This document shows, piece by piece, positions 13,153 through 24,311 of a stretch of DNA of 64,000 bases. Numbering within the stretch: position 1 is the first letter of the stretch; each line of letters opens with the position of its first letter. Origin of the DNA: Physcomitrium patens (taxonomy: Eukaryota; Streptophyta; Bryopsida; Funariales; Funariaceae); assembly GCF_000002425.4 (NCBI RefSeq), contig NC_037270.1:1037617-1101616 (forward strand). The letters are read 5' to 3'. The notes beneath the pieces were generated by a model. That model was not told the origin of the DNA, searched no databases, and worked only from the letters and a program-made list of their open reading frames with translations. Position numbers and translations under genes: made by a program.

Positions 13153-13486
13153 TTGCATCATAAATCCACTTTTGCTTGGACTTATGATGATTTAAAAGGT
13201 ATTCCCGCTAAAGTCTGTGAGCATCATATCATTTTAGAGGAGAACGCTAAATTGGTACGGCAGAGGCAACACCGGCTTAACTCAAATTATTTCCTTTTAG
13301 TAAAAGAGGAATTGGATAAACTTCTCTATGTGGATTTTATTTATCCTGTTTCACATAGTGCGTGGGTATCACCAATCGTGAGGATACGAAAAAAGAATGG
13401 AAATTATCAGGATTTTTGGAAACTTAATGTGGCCACCAATAAAGATTACTTCTCATTACCTTTCATAGATAGTATGGATATTATGT
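13153..13486 (+). pseudogene. Truncated N-terminus of reverse transcriptase, element C
   Basis: The reading (FAWTYDDLKGIPAKVCEHHI ... SAWVSPIVRIRKKNGNYQDF) matches the RT leader and first finger blocks of Athila/Tat-like pol and the G copy near 61200-60920. Homology stops at about 13486. The next 135 bp (13487-13620, with the ORF running on to 13626) match nothing else in the window. The 3' coiled-coil ORF then follows. Palm and catalytic motifs are absent. Confidence 0.75.
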
Positions 13487-13628
13487 TGTCATTATCACCA
13501 AGTAGTAAAAGAATAGGAGTAGTGCACTCATTAAAGTCATTTTGTGGTGTTGTTTTAGGTTGGTTGGAGTGCCATTTTCTTGTATTTCTTGTATTTTCGA
13601 GAGTAGTAGTTCCAAATAAAACTTAACA

Positions 13629-13865
13629 GTGAGCAGCCAGTCACAAGTATCGATTAAAGATGTTCGAGAATGGATGAGTCAGAACCAGCAACAATTGGAA
13701 CTTCGGGATGTCCAGATCTTGAAATTGGAAGCTCAAGTCCGTGAACTGGGCAAGTACAATGAAGACCTTTCAGCTCAGTTGAGGCAGGATCCGATTGGAG
13801 GAGGACAAAGATTTGCAGTTGGAACTGGAATCGGTGGAACCAATAACAGATACTGTGACAATTGA
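13629..13865 (+). pseudogene. Tail of the downstream (third) ORF of element C, coiled coil
   Basis: A 78-codon reading contains LELRDVQILKLEAQVRELGK with heptad spacing. It is nearly identical to the segment of G at 56740-56558 (LELRDAQILKLEAQVRELDE). In G it is the C-terminus of a longer post-integrase coding region. The last part has shifted frame relative to G, so the acidic C-terminus differs. Confidence 0.65.
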
Positions 13866-13977
13866 TTAATTAGATAGGCTAGAGGGATCGTAATTTTTGT
13901 AGAGTTTTGTTAGATAATTTTAAGATAGGTATCAACTCAGTGTTTGCGAGTACGCATCACACTTAGGAGTGGGGCTA

Positions 13978-14827
13978 TGTAGAATAAGAAGTTATTTTTA
14001 GAATATAGATACCTAGTGTATAATATAAACAGGGATAGATAACTACCGAAAAGGCTGTTTAGCAGGTAGAATGGATGAATAGTCAGGAAAAGTAATTATC
14101 ATCTGTAGTATAGGAGTTGGTATCTTGGGGTAGTATAAGGAGGATGGAAGAGGGGAAGAAAATGCCAGACTGTGAGAGTCGTAAGCCGAGGGCCATCGCT
14201 GTGATAGTGTGAACCGAGGGCCAGACTGTGAGAGTCATAAGCCGAGGGCCAGACTGTGAGAGTCGTGAGCCGGGGTAAGGTTTGTGCTACCTCTTTTCTT
14301 TTATTTGTTATTTTCTTTGAATAAGAGGATTGAGAGTTTCTGAATATTGTGAAGTGAATTATGGAATGGAAATGTGATTAGTACTATTTGAGAACAAGAA
14401 AGATTGAATGTTGAAATCTAATTGTAGTTCAGCAGAGAGAAAGAGTCTGTGTTTGTGTAATTCACCGTAATGTGAATGGCAGTTTTGTGTGAAGAATTCC
14501 AGTGATGGAAATGAGGGTAATTGTGTGCTGAAAGCTATGAGGGCACAGTATTACAGTTAGAGATTATGAGGGTGAATATATTGGTGGAAATAGCTGTTAT
14601 TGATATGACTGAATTGCTGTAAGGAAGAGACGGGTAAAGTGAAGGAGGAGATTATAGTTTCTTTATGTGTTCAGATATTGAAAATAGAGATGATACATTC
14701 AGGAGGTTATTGATTGTGTGATCCTAACATGAAAGCTTAAGCAACTAGTCATTCCTCATATTTGAATCCCCCTATACGGGATGATTCTATGAGATTTCTT
14801 CTAGAATAAGTAAAACAAGCAATCACA
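13978..14827 (+). repeat. 3' LTR of element C
   Basis: 850 bp, TGTAGAATAAGAAG to GCAATCACA, followed by target duplication CAAGT. It has fewer units of the GC-rich tandem array than the 5' LTR. Confidence 0.85.
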
Positions 14828-14832
14828 CAAGT

Positions 14833-16629
14833 AACCAAGTAGTCTAGTGGATTTCAACCATCTAAACACAAACTATTTTGGATTTCAATGTAAAAGCTTA
14901 ATTCCAATGCAAAATGCTTAGAATACTATTTTTAATAGCTTTTGGATATTATAAGCACATATTCTTTTGTTATTTGTTATTTTTTATTTTTATTTAATTT
15001 ATATTTATTTATTTATTTATTTTTATTTTTTATTTATTTTTATTTTAAATTCTAATCCTAGATAGCGAGCCTGCACAAGCTGTAATTCTCAATTTGACCG
15101 TCCAATTGTTGTGAGACTTCTACCATTAGTATCTTTTCAAATCTTCTAAATACTTAAGAAATTCAATCCAAACCAACTTGCAAGAAAACACCATAAATTT
15201 CCACTGAAGTCCCTTGATCTTTGCCTCGAAGATTGATGACAAAATTTAACTTGTAATTTCTCCTTCTCTGACCGTTAATCCTCATTCAAACTTTGTGTGC
15301 AGCTCTGCCTTCAAGTCCTCGACTTACCGCATCAAAATTCACCTTAATCCAGTCAATAGGTTTTAGATATTATAAAAACCCTAAAAAACTCTAATATGCC
15401 AACTTTTGATACCTCTTTACACTAATGATCAAATACCCTCTATTTGTACCGTAAGATTAATACAAATTTTTGCATGCACTTAATATACTCAATCATTTAG
15501 ACACCTCTAAAAATTCAACTATAGATGTCTCTCCAATTTTACAAAACAATCAAGAGTATAAGCCTTTATTTTATTGCAAAAATCCAATTCACCAATACAA
15601 ACATTGACTTTGAGCAACGATGGTAAAGTCCTCCTAAATTCTATGAAATCCAATTCTACACCTTTCAAAGAAGCTTGAAGCTAGCTCTCCAATTCCAAAA
15701 TCTTGATCACCCGAATGCCTCCTTCCTTTTTCTTTCCTTTCTTTTAATTCTATGACGTCCCCTATTCTTTTGCCTTAGACTCCGAATTGGAATAGCAGAC
15801 CTGTTTCCATAGATATTCCGCCTCTAAGAGGATCTTTTCACAAAAAGGACGTTTTTTAAAAATGGCATAGAGAACATAACAGCTTGAAATAGAACCGAAG
15901 CCTCCATATTCGAGACCTCATTGGATTGTCCAACCTAGTCAGGTCTCATACTGACTAAGAAGCCCATTACAGAATCTGGATTTGATGTCCCCGTAATTAG
16001 GTCAAATTGGTCCTTCGCATCAGGTTCACCCAATTATTGAATTGGTCCTTTTTCCTTTTCTCAATTCTTGATAAGAATGGCTTCGACACATTCCACCTAA
16101 TTTATCAGACTATCTTGAAGACCTCGATTTATCCCTTCAATTTTTCCTTGGCTTTGGATCTACCGATCTCGATTATTGAAATTGAATGGAGCATTATATT
16201 GCTGATAAGTATGCCTCAACTGCTTGCTATTTCCACACACTGGCACTTAATCGTCATTGGCTCTGGGATTTGGATATTCACTAGCATAATGACAAATCTG
16301 TTTGCAACAAAAATAACAAAGTGGTCTTCTTACACTTCCATCAGGCATTTTGGATGTCTCCATCAGTGTATATCTACTAGGCTTATCCCAAATAGGGTTA
16401 GAAAATGATCTTAGTCATCCCATTGATACAGAGAGTACTTAATTTGATGACACCGGTGGAGTATACGCTGTTGTCACGTTCGGAGGTAGAGCTTGCAATG
16501 AGGTGACATTAATTGGCCCTTGAATATTGGCACAGAAATTTGCCACTGTTTCTAACATCCAAGATGATTAAATATTAATAAATCTTTTTCATTTATAATT
16601 TCACCATAAAGTTGTATTACAACACAACA
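14833..16629 (-). repeat. Remainder of the diverged D-family LTR (solo or truncated)
   Basis: This continues the LTR that begins at 8508. Collinear matches to the D LTRs include the stretches near 15400-15560, 15600-15700 and 15880-15975. It ends GTATTACAACACAACA at 16629. It is longer and more diverged than the other copies and carries an extra T-rich block (14960-15050). No polypurine tract adjoins it and I see no matching target duplication, so it may be a solo LTR or part of an older broken element. Short ORFs such as 16007-16408 are readings of LTR sequence. Confidence 0.6.
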
Positions 16630-17065
16630 ACGAACTTTGTAAAGGCCTTTTATTTCGAAACCTATGCTTCAAATTTTGTTATAGGAGTTGTACTTTTGCA
16701 GATAGATGCAGCTGAAAAGCTTCATCTCGTTATATTCTTGTCACGGACATAATCATGTAAGCTAGTAATTACATATACAAATAGGAAGAAGTAAATAAAA
16801 GTAGGTAAAAATAAGTTAAATCTATAGTATTTGATATGAAAGCTTCCTAACAGCTTCATAGACGCTGCTTTGACTTCATAGGTGTCTTTAATTGATTTTT
16901 TGGATTAGAAACGTGGTCAACAAGTTGGCCATGTGCCACACATATTGTTAGCTTAAAGATCAAGCTAACTATGTGGCCCACATATAGAAAAACTTGCCTT
17001 GTAAGTCAAGGCATGTGTTCTACAGAGCCAACACATATTGGAAGTCCTATAGAATATCGCCACGT
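16630..17065. other. Unidentified 436-bp spacer between two D-family LTRs
   Basis: No ORF, no LTR ends and no match to other parts of the window. It contains TGTCACGGACATAATCATG near 16739, which resembles an LTR start, but no partner was found. Confidence 0.5.
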
Positions 17066-18329
17066 TGTCATATTACGTGTTTTCCAACTTGAGAATGTGC
17101 CATGCATCTGGCTGTAGAACGTAGTATGGAGATTCGCCAATATTCAAGCAGTCTATCGATTTTTGACTGTTGGAATATAAACGATTGTAAGAATACACCG
17201 TAAATCTATACGAATGCCCTTTGACAACTCCCTAAAGTCCTTCTTGCCCCAGTCGATAGGTCTCTAGACCTTATAGAGAACCCTGAACAACCCAAACTAC
17301 TAATCTTCCATACCGCTTTATACTCATGATCTTGTATCCACTGACTGTCTCGTTAGATTAATCCAATAAATTTCATTCACTTTGCATACTCAATCCTATA
17401 GACACCCTTTTAATTCTTCATCACAGACGTAACTCGATTTCACAAAATAGTCAAGAGTAATCACACCCACTTCATTAAAATCTCGATTCATCAGTACAAC
17501 ACTGACTTCAGCAACGATTGCCTCAGTCTTCCCAAAACCCTATGAAGAAAAAAAATCCAATTCTCTATCTTTTTTCCCCTTCTCGAAGCATGAAGCTTGC
17601 TCTCCGATCCTTCTCCCTAAACCTTCTTTTCTCCTTCCCTCATTTCTTAACCTATCCTCCCCTTTAACCCTAATTCTCCCCTCTTTCAAATCCTAGCCTT
17701 TGAGTTTCTTCAATCTTCCATCTTGGATCCAGAATTGACTCCCGTCGTCAGAGCTTTCTCCTCCGTTTTTACCTTTAAGAGATCCTTTTACCGAAAGGAC
17801 GTTCCCAGAATGGCACAAAAGACGGAAAAGCCTGAAATAGAATCGAAACCCCGTAATCGGGACCACATTAAGTTGCCCGATCAATTCAGATCTCATATTA
17901 GCTAAGAGGCCCATAGTAAGACCTGGATGTTCCCGTATTTGAGTCAAATTGGTCCTTCGCATCAGATTGGCTAAGAGGCCCATAGTAAAACTTAGATATT
18001 CTCGTAATTGGAGCGCATTGAGTTACCCGACCAAGTCAGGTCTCATATTGGATAAGACCTCGATTGGATGTCTTCAAATTGGATCCAATTGGGTCTTCGA
18101 ACCAGGCTCATCCGTCGTTGAATTGGTCCTTTTCCTTCCTGCTAACTCCCGTTATTGGAATCAAATGGAGCAATTCAGTATGCCCCGACTGACTGTAACG
18201 GAGTGAGTACCTGGCCTCTTAGTATTTGCATTGAAGTTGGTCATTGCTCCCAATATTCGAGGTAACTGAACATTATCAAAAGTCCTCTTTCTTTATATTT
18301 TCACAGTATACTCGTATTACAATACGACA
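17066..18329 (-). repeat. 3' LTR of element D
   Basis: 1264 bp. It aligns along its length with 24312-25651 and 26433-27464, for example the stretch with GATCCTTTTACCGAAAGGAC near 17780-17800. ORFs seen inside (17693-17983, 17723-17905, 17949-18206) are readings of LTR DNA. Confidence 0.8.
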
Positions 18330-18399
18330 TCCACCCCCTCTGAACTTGTACATCCTCCGGTATGCACCATATTATCTAATTGCTATTTGATTTAGAATA

Positions 18400-19492
18400 T
18401 ATTCTCTACGTCTTTGTCCAGTTCATCTTCGTCACATTCATTATCTAAATTACTTTCAATCTCTTGCAGCGGGATCTCTATATCTTCATTAAGGTCTTCC
18501 ATATTCATTTCCGCGTATCTTTGTTTAAATATTTTTATTTGCTTCCCTGTAATTGGTATTTTCAATTTTGTACCATCTAACTTCCGTAATGAATAAGTCG
18601 CATAATCATAAACAGTTGTTACAACATATGGTCCAAACCAACGTTTTGAAAATTTCTACAAAATACTATATTGATTATCCACACTATTGTCATAAACAAG
18701 TACCCAGTCACCTTCATCCATTGCTTTTGGTCTCAATCGATGTTGCTTATCAAATCGCGCCTTGTTTTATAACTTTGCTCTTTTTAACCTTTCCAATACT
18801 ATTTGCACATCTTCCAATCTTTGTTCCAATTGTCGAATCCCAATAGCCAAAAGTTCTTCTCTTGTCAATCTATCTTCCCATTGTAGCATACTCCAAGTAA
18901 GTACCTTTTTTTCAATCGGCATAATTGGTTTTTGACCAGTCATAAGTTCTACTGGCATATACCTTGTCACTGAACTATGTGTTGTTTGATCACTCCATAA
19001 TGCAAATGACAAAAGCCGTGGCCACTTTTTAACCTTCCCATTACAAGCTTTAACTAATGCTTTCACAATCGGTGGGTGACCACGTTCGCTTTTTGCATTC
19101 CCTTCCGGATAATAAGCAGTAGTCAGTGATAGTTTAACTCGACATCTTTCGAAGAACTTACAAGCTTCTTGTGCATTTAATTCTCCATAATCTGCAGTGA
19201 TTTTTCCTATGCATCCGTAGCGACAAATGACATCTTCAAGCAAAAATCTACAAATCTCCTATGTAGATTTTGTCCTCAATGATCTTCCTTCTACTTGATT
19301 TGATAAATCTTCACCAGCTAAAACCAAATATCTCATCTCCCATAACCCATCTGGTATGATAACCAAATCAACAATCCATTTAAAATGAATAGCCAGAGGA
19401 TACGTAGGATGAAGACCATCTCGATGTCGGATATTAGAATACGATTGATAGATTTCATATGAATCTACAAATGAGGGCACATCTTGATACAT
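18400..19492 (-). pseudogene. Integrase of element D (broken)
   Basis: Minus-strand ORFs 19492-19259 and 19243-18767 plus downstream sequence cover the integrase core. The first acidic residue is in WIVDLVIIPDG, the second in ITADYGE, and the Glu in NAKSERGH, giving a D-D-E set. A C-terminal region runs towards 18400 (WVLVYDNSVDNQYS and an acidic tail). A stop lies near 19258 between the ORFs and another near 18766. The N-terminal zinc-binding region is degraded. Integrase would insert the cDNA; no chromodomain is visible after it. Confidence 0.75.
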
Positions 19493-19666
19493 ATTTTTCC
19501 ACCAATATCGTTCCTTGAGTTTAGCAAATGTAGTCCAGATTCCTCTATGCCATGCCCATAAACTATCATGAAACTACTTTAATAATTTTAGTTTTTCTTT
19601 CTTTTTGCCTAACACTCGTTGGGGCATCCCAATTCCATTCTTCGGTCTCTTCCATAAGAATCCATC

Positions 19667-21688
19667 TCAAAGCAAAAATCCATATGCTTCTTTTCTTATT
19701 TGTTTGTATATTTTTGTAGACCAATTCACCTGCTTAGTCAAGGTATTCAAGTAATGACCAATATCCAATAATTCTCCTTCATAAGATTCTTCAAGAAATA
19801 GCTTGTCTTCTCTGTTGAGATTTGATATTGAATAGAATTTCAATCTGACGTCATCAATATCTTCAACCATTTCGTCCTCCCTCTCGTATCTTGCTCGAGA
19901 TAGCATGTCTGCTACTAAATTGTCCTTCCCAGTAACATGCTTAAGTTCTGGATTTAGTGACTTAATATAAGCAATCCATCTCAACATTGCAATATCTGGC
20001 GTTGAAAAGTTAATAATCATTCCAAGCAATGGCAAGCAATCTGTTTCAATTACTATTACTGCCACAATCAAATAGTTCTTTTCAGCTTTCATAGCCGAAA
20101 CAACTTTCCAAAGTTCTTTCTTGACTTGCGAATATACACGCTGACGAATACTTAAAATTTTAGCTCCAAATCAAATTGTAAATCTATTTCCATTTGAATC
20201 ATCTTGACCCACAGTCCATCCAATGGCAATTGGACTAGCGTCCACAGTAAGATTCACTAGTCTATTACACTTATAATCAACCTTCCTCAATATTGGAGGT
20301 GACATCAATAATTTCTTCAATCTTTGCATTGCCTGAATATGCCTTTTTTCCCATTTAAATCGGTAACCCTTGCGTAACAGTTCATATTATAGATTCGCTA
20401 TGTGAGCATAATGTGGGATCCAGATTCGATAAAATACACATGCACTCAAAAACCTACGAACCTCTGTTAAAGAATCACAATCCTCTTTCATCCTTCCAAT
20501 TGCATCAACTTTAGTCGGATCTGGTTTTCTCCTGTAAGATCCACATAAATGTCCAACAATCACAACTTCTCGTACTCCAAATACAGAATTCATACATGAT
20601 AATGTAAAATGAACTTCTCGAAGCCGAGTTAAAATCTTTTCACAATCTTGTATATAATCAACAACATATTTGCGACACCTCCACTTATCTAAAGTTTCAT
20701 CCTTGTCTCCTTCTCTGCACCCTTTTATAGGAACATCATCCAGAAAAGGCATAGTCTTTTCCGGAATAAAATCTCTCAATACCTTATTCATCCCATTCAT
20801 CATATGCGCAACTGAGTTGGTCGCGCCTTGAGGAAGAGTGCACATTCTAACCAATCCAAGTGGTGTCTTCATTGTTGTCATATCTCTACTTCCTTCGGCA
20901 AGTTGAAATTGATCATAACCTGAATACAAGTCATCCATTGAATAGATCGCCCTTCCAGCAAACGCCTCAGTAAATTCATCTACAATAGGCCCAATTCCTG
21001 CATTCCTGACAGTAACTGCATTCACCAGTTGAATATCTTGAATAAACCGTAGTGATCCAATCTTCTTACGTACCATAGACCATCGACTAGAATACGGCAC
21101 AAATGAAGGTTCCAATATTTTCATCTTTATCTTTTTTTTTAATAGTTCCACCAATTTAGGTAAATGTGTCCTCGATACGGGAATTGGTCTTAGATTCCAA
21201 GGTACATGCGGTACGGTGAAGATAACCATAGGTGTTTTAATATTTGAATCCACACACCCAATTTCATGAGATTCGAAGGCAAATGATATACCTTGTTTAG
21301 TCAACATCTTTTTGAAGTAACTAATTTCCTCCGGCAATAAAGAACCATCAGAATCAATCTTCAATTCTTTAAAATTCTCTTTAGTAAACTGATGTCCAAT
21401 ACTCATTGGATCTCTTAAACTTGCTTCTTTTGATGCTTCTCCCATTTATTTCTTAAAATCTTTTGGTAATGGTTCGGCAACAGGCTTTACCTTCTTATCT
21501 GTCATTTTATATCTCGTCTCTACAGTGACTTCTCGTGCTTGAAAAGATTCAATTATGATATAAACCTCTCTTGAATGAATCTCAACAATCTTATTATTAT
21601 CCCTTAACCTAATAGATGTAATCAATTCCAATGAATCTTCCAGTCCATTTTCTTCATAAGCACCTAAAATCCTCTCATCATCTTGCAA
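19667..21688 (-). pseudogene. Reverse transcriptase and RNase H of element D (broken)
   Basis: ORFs 21688-21446, 21445-20387 and 20092-19667 lie in one frame separated by stops. RT blocks in order: FVPYSSRWSMVRKKIGSLRF, the catalytic-Asp block AIYSMDDLYSGYDQFQLAEG, LPQGATNSVAHMMNGMNKVL, and the palm box MPFLDDVPIKG, where F-L-D-D stands in place of Y-x-D-D. RNase H remnants include TVDASPIAIG near 20245-20215 and VTGKDNLVADMLSRA near 19945-19900. This RT type, with LPQGATNSVAHM and F-L-D-D, is known from Gypsy lineages of fungi and early-diverging land plants (recollection, not searched). Confidence 0.75.
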
Positions 21689-21867
21689 TGTACCTAACTT
21701 GCATAATTCTCCTTCAATATTATATAATCTTTTTCTTTCTTTTCTTTTAAAATCATTAACTTTCTTAAATATAATATTTCCATTCTCCTATATACCAATA
21801 AAACTCGCATCAAAGGAACCTTCATCTCGTAAGAATACCTCTTCTATTGTATCTCCATAATCTCGCT

Positions 21868-22086
21868 TTACAGTGGTACCTCCCCAAAATCCTTAAATCC
21901 TTCAACAATCTTTGGCAATGGTTTCTCCCTCAACCTATCACGATTCTGTTCATGGTTAGGAGGTACTGTTAGAAATTGTACAACTTTCCTCCCATCTTCG
22001 CTACGTACCTTTACATAAGCAGAATCATCGTCAAGTACTTTTATATCCATCCGTCTTGCCGTAATATAAGATTGTCCTAAAATCAA
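21868..22086 (-). pseudogene. Protease C-terminal part of element D
   Basis: A 72-codon minus-strand reading begins near MILGQSYITARRMDIKVLDD, the usual continuation after a retropepsin active site (I-L-G). It is out of frame with the upstream gag-protease ORF, so at least one frameshift lies between 22237 and 22086. The linker from 21867 to 21689 leads into RT. Confidence 0.65.
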
Positions 22087-22236
22087 CGGATAAGACGTTG
22101 TATCTTGAACAAAGAAATGTTGCTCTGTCGTTACATCCCTAATCCAAATTTTGACATCTGGACAAGTTCCATATAATTTGCCATGAGTATTATTAGTTGC
22201 TCGTATTGCCCATCAATGTTCCATATGAATTGGCCA

Positions 22237-24294
22237 TTATTGCTTCTTATAAAGATCTTTAAACATGAGATTTATTTCAGAATCATGGTCGACTAAAGCA
22301 ACAATTGGTTCTTCTATATCTCCTACTTTCACCAATACCTCTGTAGTTGCCCTTGTCCAATGCTTTCGAGTATAATGGCTCAAAGTTTCCATGTCCTTGT
22401 CACTAGAACCTTCGAAACGTACTCGCTGATTATATCCATTCTTTTCATTTGTTGGTTGCTTGTAACCAATATCAACCTCTTCTTCATCTCTACATATTCT
22501 TGCATCAATAGCATGACTCATTCCAGTTTCGCTCATTAATTGCCTCTTTCGCTTAATGCTGTCAATGATAACATCATGAAACTTCTTCTTTGCAATTCTC
22601 AAGACTTCTTTCAATGTGAATTCCACCTTAGCGTTTAATATACGTTCTTTCAACACCCCTTTCAAATTTTTTGCCGCTTCAGTATCAGAAAGTAGCTTAT
22701 AAGCAATTGATTTGCCCTTATCTTTTGTCTCCGTTGTTTTTTCTCCCAATGATGCTGAGGTATCCTTTACAGGCAATTCTTGTGAAGCTGCCTCCCGAGC
22801 CTTGTCTCCTCGAGTTTGCCTCTTAAAAGAATTTCCTTCTCTAGTATCATCAAAATTTCCTCGTCTTTTTTCTTCCATCAAAGCTTCATGTTGGCTCTTA
22901 GCAATATATGCATGAACTGAAAGAGACTCAACAGGATCCTCCCAACCTGTTCTTCCTCGTATTGTAGCTGCAGTTCTCAATAACGCTTCTCGAGGTAATT
23001 TCCCTTCTTGCATTGTAGAAACGGCAGAAGCCCAAAACTCACTAGTTTCCGTACTTCCACCAATTTCATCATCTACTCTAGCACCATAACTTGCACTTTC
23101 TCGTACTACTGTTTCATGCTCTTTTAAGTAATCTTGAACCAATGCTCTCATTCCTCCCTTACCAAAATTGGTTTGAAGAAGATCCTCCCTATCTTTCAAT
23201 GCTATCTTCCCATCTTTCCAGCAAATAATTCCCTGCCATATCATATTATTAAATTCATTGCAATCTTTTCTAGTCTGTGAAGCATCATCACACCAAATGC
23301 ATCTTTGTACATATCCTTGTTTTGAAACATTCTTCGAATTGTTTATAGAAGTATTCTCTTCAAGTCTTGCTAATTTTATTTGAAGATCTCGTATTCCTCG
23401 TATAATTTCTTCCATACCCATATCTGCTTTCTTTGATAAGGATGTCGAAGGTTGAACTGTAGGCATTGTCGGTGGTGTTGTACGTACTGGAGCTTTGGGT
23501 GCTTGTACTGTTTTCGAAATATTACTCTTATCTTTCCTCCTTTCTTTTTTTGTAAGCAACCCCACCGCATCTTCAACGTTCTTCCACTTTGTTGTCAATC
23601 CTTCATCTTCTTCTTTGTCTTCAAGAAGGGGTTCTAATTTCTCTTGCAATTCTCCATCAGCAGCTTGAACAAATAGATCAACTTTGTTTAGCTCCAATGT
23701 CAATTTTTCTACCTTCGATAATTGAGAGTACTGCCTCTCAAATTCCCTTAGTAACTATGTTGCTGGCAAATTCTTATTGGGCCGTTCAATCCATCCCAGA
23801 AACAGCTTCTTAGTAACGCGATTAGCATCTTCCAAGAAATATTCGTCTTTCAATGCATGTGAAAAATCCTTCGATGAATTCCGACAACGATCCGTAATCG
23901 ATGTAATGTGGTCCCTTATCTCCGGTATCGTGGCAATTCGAAATAGTGTAACCATTTTCTTCTCAGAAACCCGATTTAATTCCATTTCACGAACATAACA
24001 TCTTAAATACCTTGAAATATTCCTCTCATCAAATTGATCAATTTTATTGACCACTGCTTGCAATGCTTTGGTTGCCAAAGCTTCCTTTCGATCATTGCTT
24101 TGCTGTTGCTGCATTGACAATGAGAAGGCTTGAAACAAACTAGCAATAGATGGATCCATGTGCATACCTTGTCCTTTAGAAGACTCCCCACCAGAAACTT
24201 CTCCCAAAAATCCTTCAAAGTTTTTATTTTCGTTTTCTATAAAAATAAAGATAAAATCAACCGAAATCCAATACCTTCTACCACAAGCTTTCAC
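22237..24294 (-). pseudogene. gag-protease of element D, one in-frame stop
   Basis: Two minus-strand ORFs (24294-23755 and 23703-22237) lie in the same frame and are separated by a single TAG (23757-23755), so this is nearly intact at about 680 codons. The N-terminal part is Gln/Ser-rich, then an alpha-helical capsid-like region (DERNISRYLRCYVREMEL). A Cys-His segment CIWCDDASQTRKDC lies near 23305-23264, followed by NNMIWQGIICWKDGKIALKD. The long middle is charged. The C-terminus has the retropepsin start ALVDHDSEINLM, where the D-S/T-G triad reads D-H-D, so catalysis is doubtful. I infer gag plus protease from order and motifs. Confidence 0.75.
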
Positions 24295-24307
24295 GTCGGG
24301 TTCACCA
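24290..24307 (-). promoter_or_regulatory. Primer binding site of element D, tRNA-Trp type
   Basis: On the plus strand TTCACGTCGGGTTCACCA, and so its complement on the element strand, starts 4 nt inside the LTR. I recall this as the 3' end of plant tRNA-Trp including CCA, so the site is a full-length tRNA-Trp complement. It fixes element D as minus strand with 24312-25651 as the 5' LTR. Confidence 0.75.
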
Positions 24308-24311
24308 CTTT

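Larger units (their letters stand above)
8584..14827 (+). mobile_element. Element C: Athila/Tat-like Gypsy element, deletion derivative
   Basis: Two LTRs (8584-9463 and 13978-14827) start TGTAGAATAAG and end GCAATCACA. They are flanked by CAAGT at 8579-8583 and 14828-14832. The 4.5-kb interior holds gag, protease and only the start of RT, then the tail of the downstream coiled-coil ORF. Compared with related element G, about 4 kb is missing (most of RT, RNase H, integrase and most of the third ORF). C would have needed enzymes from a fuller relative. A polypurine-like tract (TTAGGAGTGGGG) precedes the 3' LTR. Confidence 0.85.

Noticed and set aside
16007..16408. 133-codon ORF as a gene
   Set aside because: It lies inside the diverged D-family LTR and has no recognisable domain; the same applies to ORFs at 17693-18206, 24843-25142, 25697-25981 and 26819-27302.
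8508..16629. A complete element bounded by the diverged D-family LTR around C
   Set aside because: Only one LTR is present, no purine tract or primer site adjoins it, and the flanking bases (TCCGT and ACGAA) do not match.
18414..18846. Plus-strand Ser-rich and His-rich ORFs near 18.4-18.8 kb
   Set aside because: They are antisense to the integrase C-terminus of element D.
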